A stretch of 64,000 nt of DNA, taken from NCBI RefSeq assembly GCF_020526085.1, contig NZ_CP084874.1, positions 3,782,001 through 3,846,000 on the forward strand. Reading direction: 5' to 3'. The translations under genes and the position numbers were made by a program. The DNA comes from Klebsiella africana. Lineage in GTDB: Bacteria > Pseudomonadota > Gammaproteobacteria > Enterobacterales > Enterobacteriaceae. Below the pieces are notes generated by a model that was not told the DNA's origin, searched no databases, and saw only the letters and a list, made by a program, of their open reading frames with translations. Positions 63,327 through 64,000 of the stretch are shown piece by piece (the first letter of the stretch is position 1; each line of letters begins with the position of its first letter).

Positions 63327-64000
63327 TCAGGCGCTGGCGCGGGCTATCACGCGCCAGTCCATCATCACCCGCTCGACGGCGGCGTCGGGATCGTCGATGC
63401 GTTTCATTAACAGAGACACCGCCGTGCGGCCGATCGCCCGGGAGGGCTGTTCGACGGTGGTCAGTTGCGGGGAGACAACTTCCGCCAGCTCGGTGCCATC
63501 GAAGCCGATCACCGCGATATCCTCCGGCACCCGCAGTCCGGCCTGGTCAATCGCCCGCAGCGCCCCGGCGGCGAGGGAGTCCGAAACGGCAAACACTGCG
63601 TCGGGCTGCTCGTCTTGCGACAGCAGTTGCTCCATCGCCCGTTTACCGGCCGCCGCGCTAAGATCCTGCGCGTAGGTCACCTGCTGATACGCCAGACCGT
63701 GCACGTGCAGCACGCTTTTATAACCGCGCTCGCGCAGACGAGCGTAGCGATAGCTGAGGTCATGATTAATGAGCGCGATGCGGCGGCGGCCGCCGTCGGC
63801 CAGTCGGGACACCGCCCCCTGGGCCGCCTCGACGTCGTTAATCCCGACGCAGGAGATGCTGCCGGTGTCGGCATACTCCGCGCACTGCACCCAGGGCGCA
63901 TCGCCAATCATGGTGGTCAATTCCGGCAGGCTGGAGAGCGCGTTCATGGTAATAATGCCGTCGACCATTTTGCCGGAGAGCAGCTGCAGGCCCGAGGTCG
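63327..64000 (-). CDS. LacI-family transcriptional regulator, N-terminal part beyond the window
   Basis: 224 codons are visible up to the window end; the frame continues past base 64000 (…TSGLQLLSGKMVDGII), so the HTH and about 110 residues are missing. The visible part is the effector-binding domain of a LacI/GalR regulator: VDGIITMNALSSLP, CVGINDVEAAQGAVSRLAD-type (core GINDVEAAQGAV), DAVFAVSDSLAAGALRAID, VPEDIAVIGFDGTELAE and LTTVEQPSRAIGRTAVSLL. It probably responds to a sugar; its targets lie outside. The stop codon is 2 bp from the ybdG stop, and the two genes converge. Confidence 0.9.
   Translation of the reverse strand, partial: TSGLQLLSGKMVDGIITMNALSSLPELTTMIGDAPWVQCAEYADTGSISCVGINDVEAAQGAVSRLADGGRRRIALINHDLSYRYARLRERGYKSVLHVHGLAYQQVTYAQDLSAAAGKRAMEQLLSQDEQPDAVFAVSDSLAAGALRAIDQAGLRVPEDIAVIGFDGTELAEVVSPQLTTVEQPSRAIGRTAVSLLMKRIDDPDAAVERVMMDWRVIARASA

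Overview
The window is enterobacterial, GC-rich chromosomal DNA, most likely from Klebsiella (K. pneumoniae complex). The strongest evidence is the order ybdK … ybdJ – ramA – romA – ramR – ybdF – nfsB … ybdG (44.2-63.3 kb). E. coli has the same ybd/nfsB backbone without the ram locus, whereas ramA/romA/ramR is characteristic of Klebsiella, Enterobacter and Salmonella. A complete betTIBA locus and ivy agree with this. I recognised no rRNA, tRNA, CRISPR array, intact insertion sequence or prophage. The first and last genes are cut by the window ends.

Layout. (1) 1-11.0 kb: a carbohydrate module. It has a ribose-type ABC importer (binding protein, DUF2291 lipoprotein, double ATPase, permease), an Rpn nuclease gene with a probable nested antitoxin start, a SorC-type regulator, and a divergent operon of split transketolase (two subunits), FucI/AraA-fold isomerase and FGGY kinase. 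Together they look like import, isomerisation, phosphorylation and transketolase cleavage of an unusual aldose, in the style of the D-apiose route. (2) 11.1-14.8 kb: a glutathione S-transferase, a GcvA-like LysR regulator, a YbdG-like mechanosensitive channel and the lysozyme inhibitor ivy. (3) 14.8-20.7 kb: choline uptake and oxidation to glycine betaine (betT, betI, betB, betA). (4) 20.9-26.8 kb: a GNAT acetyltransferase and a peptide/nickel-type ABC importer with two short ATPases. (5) 26.8-27.5 kb: a gene-free patchwork of repeats. (6) 27.5-36.9 kb: class III aminotransferase, SDR oxidoreductase, polar amino acid ABC importer, two MocR regulators and a DMT exporter. (7) 37.0-43.9 kb: a Dpp-type ABC importer co-directional with an M20 carbamoylase/amidase. 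(8) 44.3-63.3 kb: the ybdK-ybdG backbone with a phosphodiester glycosidase, an RND efflux pair, a P-type cation ATPase with a divergent 36-residue membrane protein, the ram locus, a DUF2157 membrane protein, and an XRE regulator with a divergent MFS transporter. (9) The 3' part of a LacI-family regulator gene.

Besides ordinary metabolic genes, the window has a clear repeat layer: REP/BIME arrays, a CCCTCACCC-type palindromic repeat in four copies, and a 296-bp element present twice about 32 kb apart at about 94% identity. All differences between its two copies fall outside its three perfect hairpins. Several divergent promoters carry near-perfect palindromes that look like operators. One of them matches the known RamR site; most of the others have no assigned protein.

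Positions, motifs, hairpins and mismatch counts were read by eye. Gene families were assigned by recognition, without database searches.
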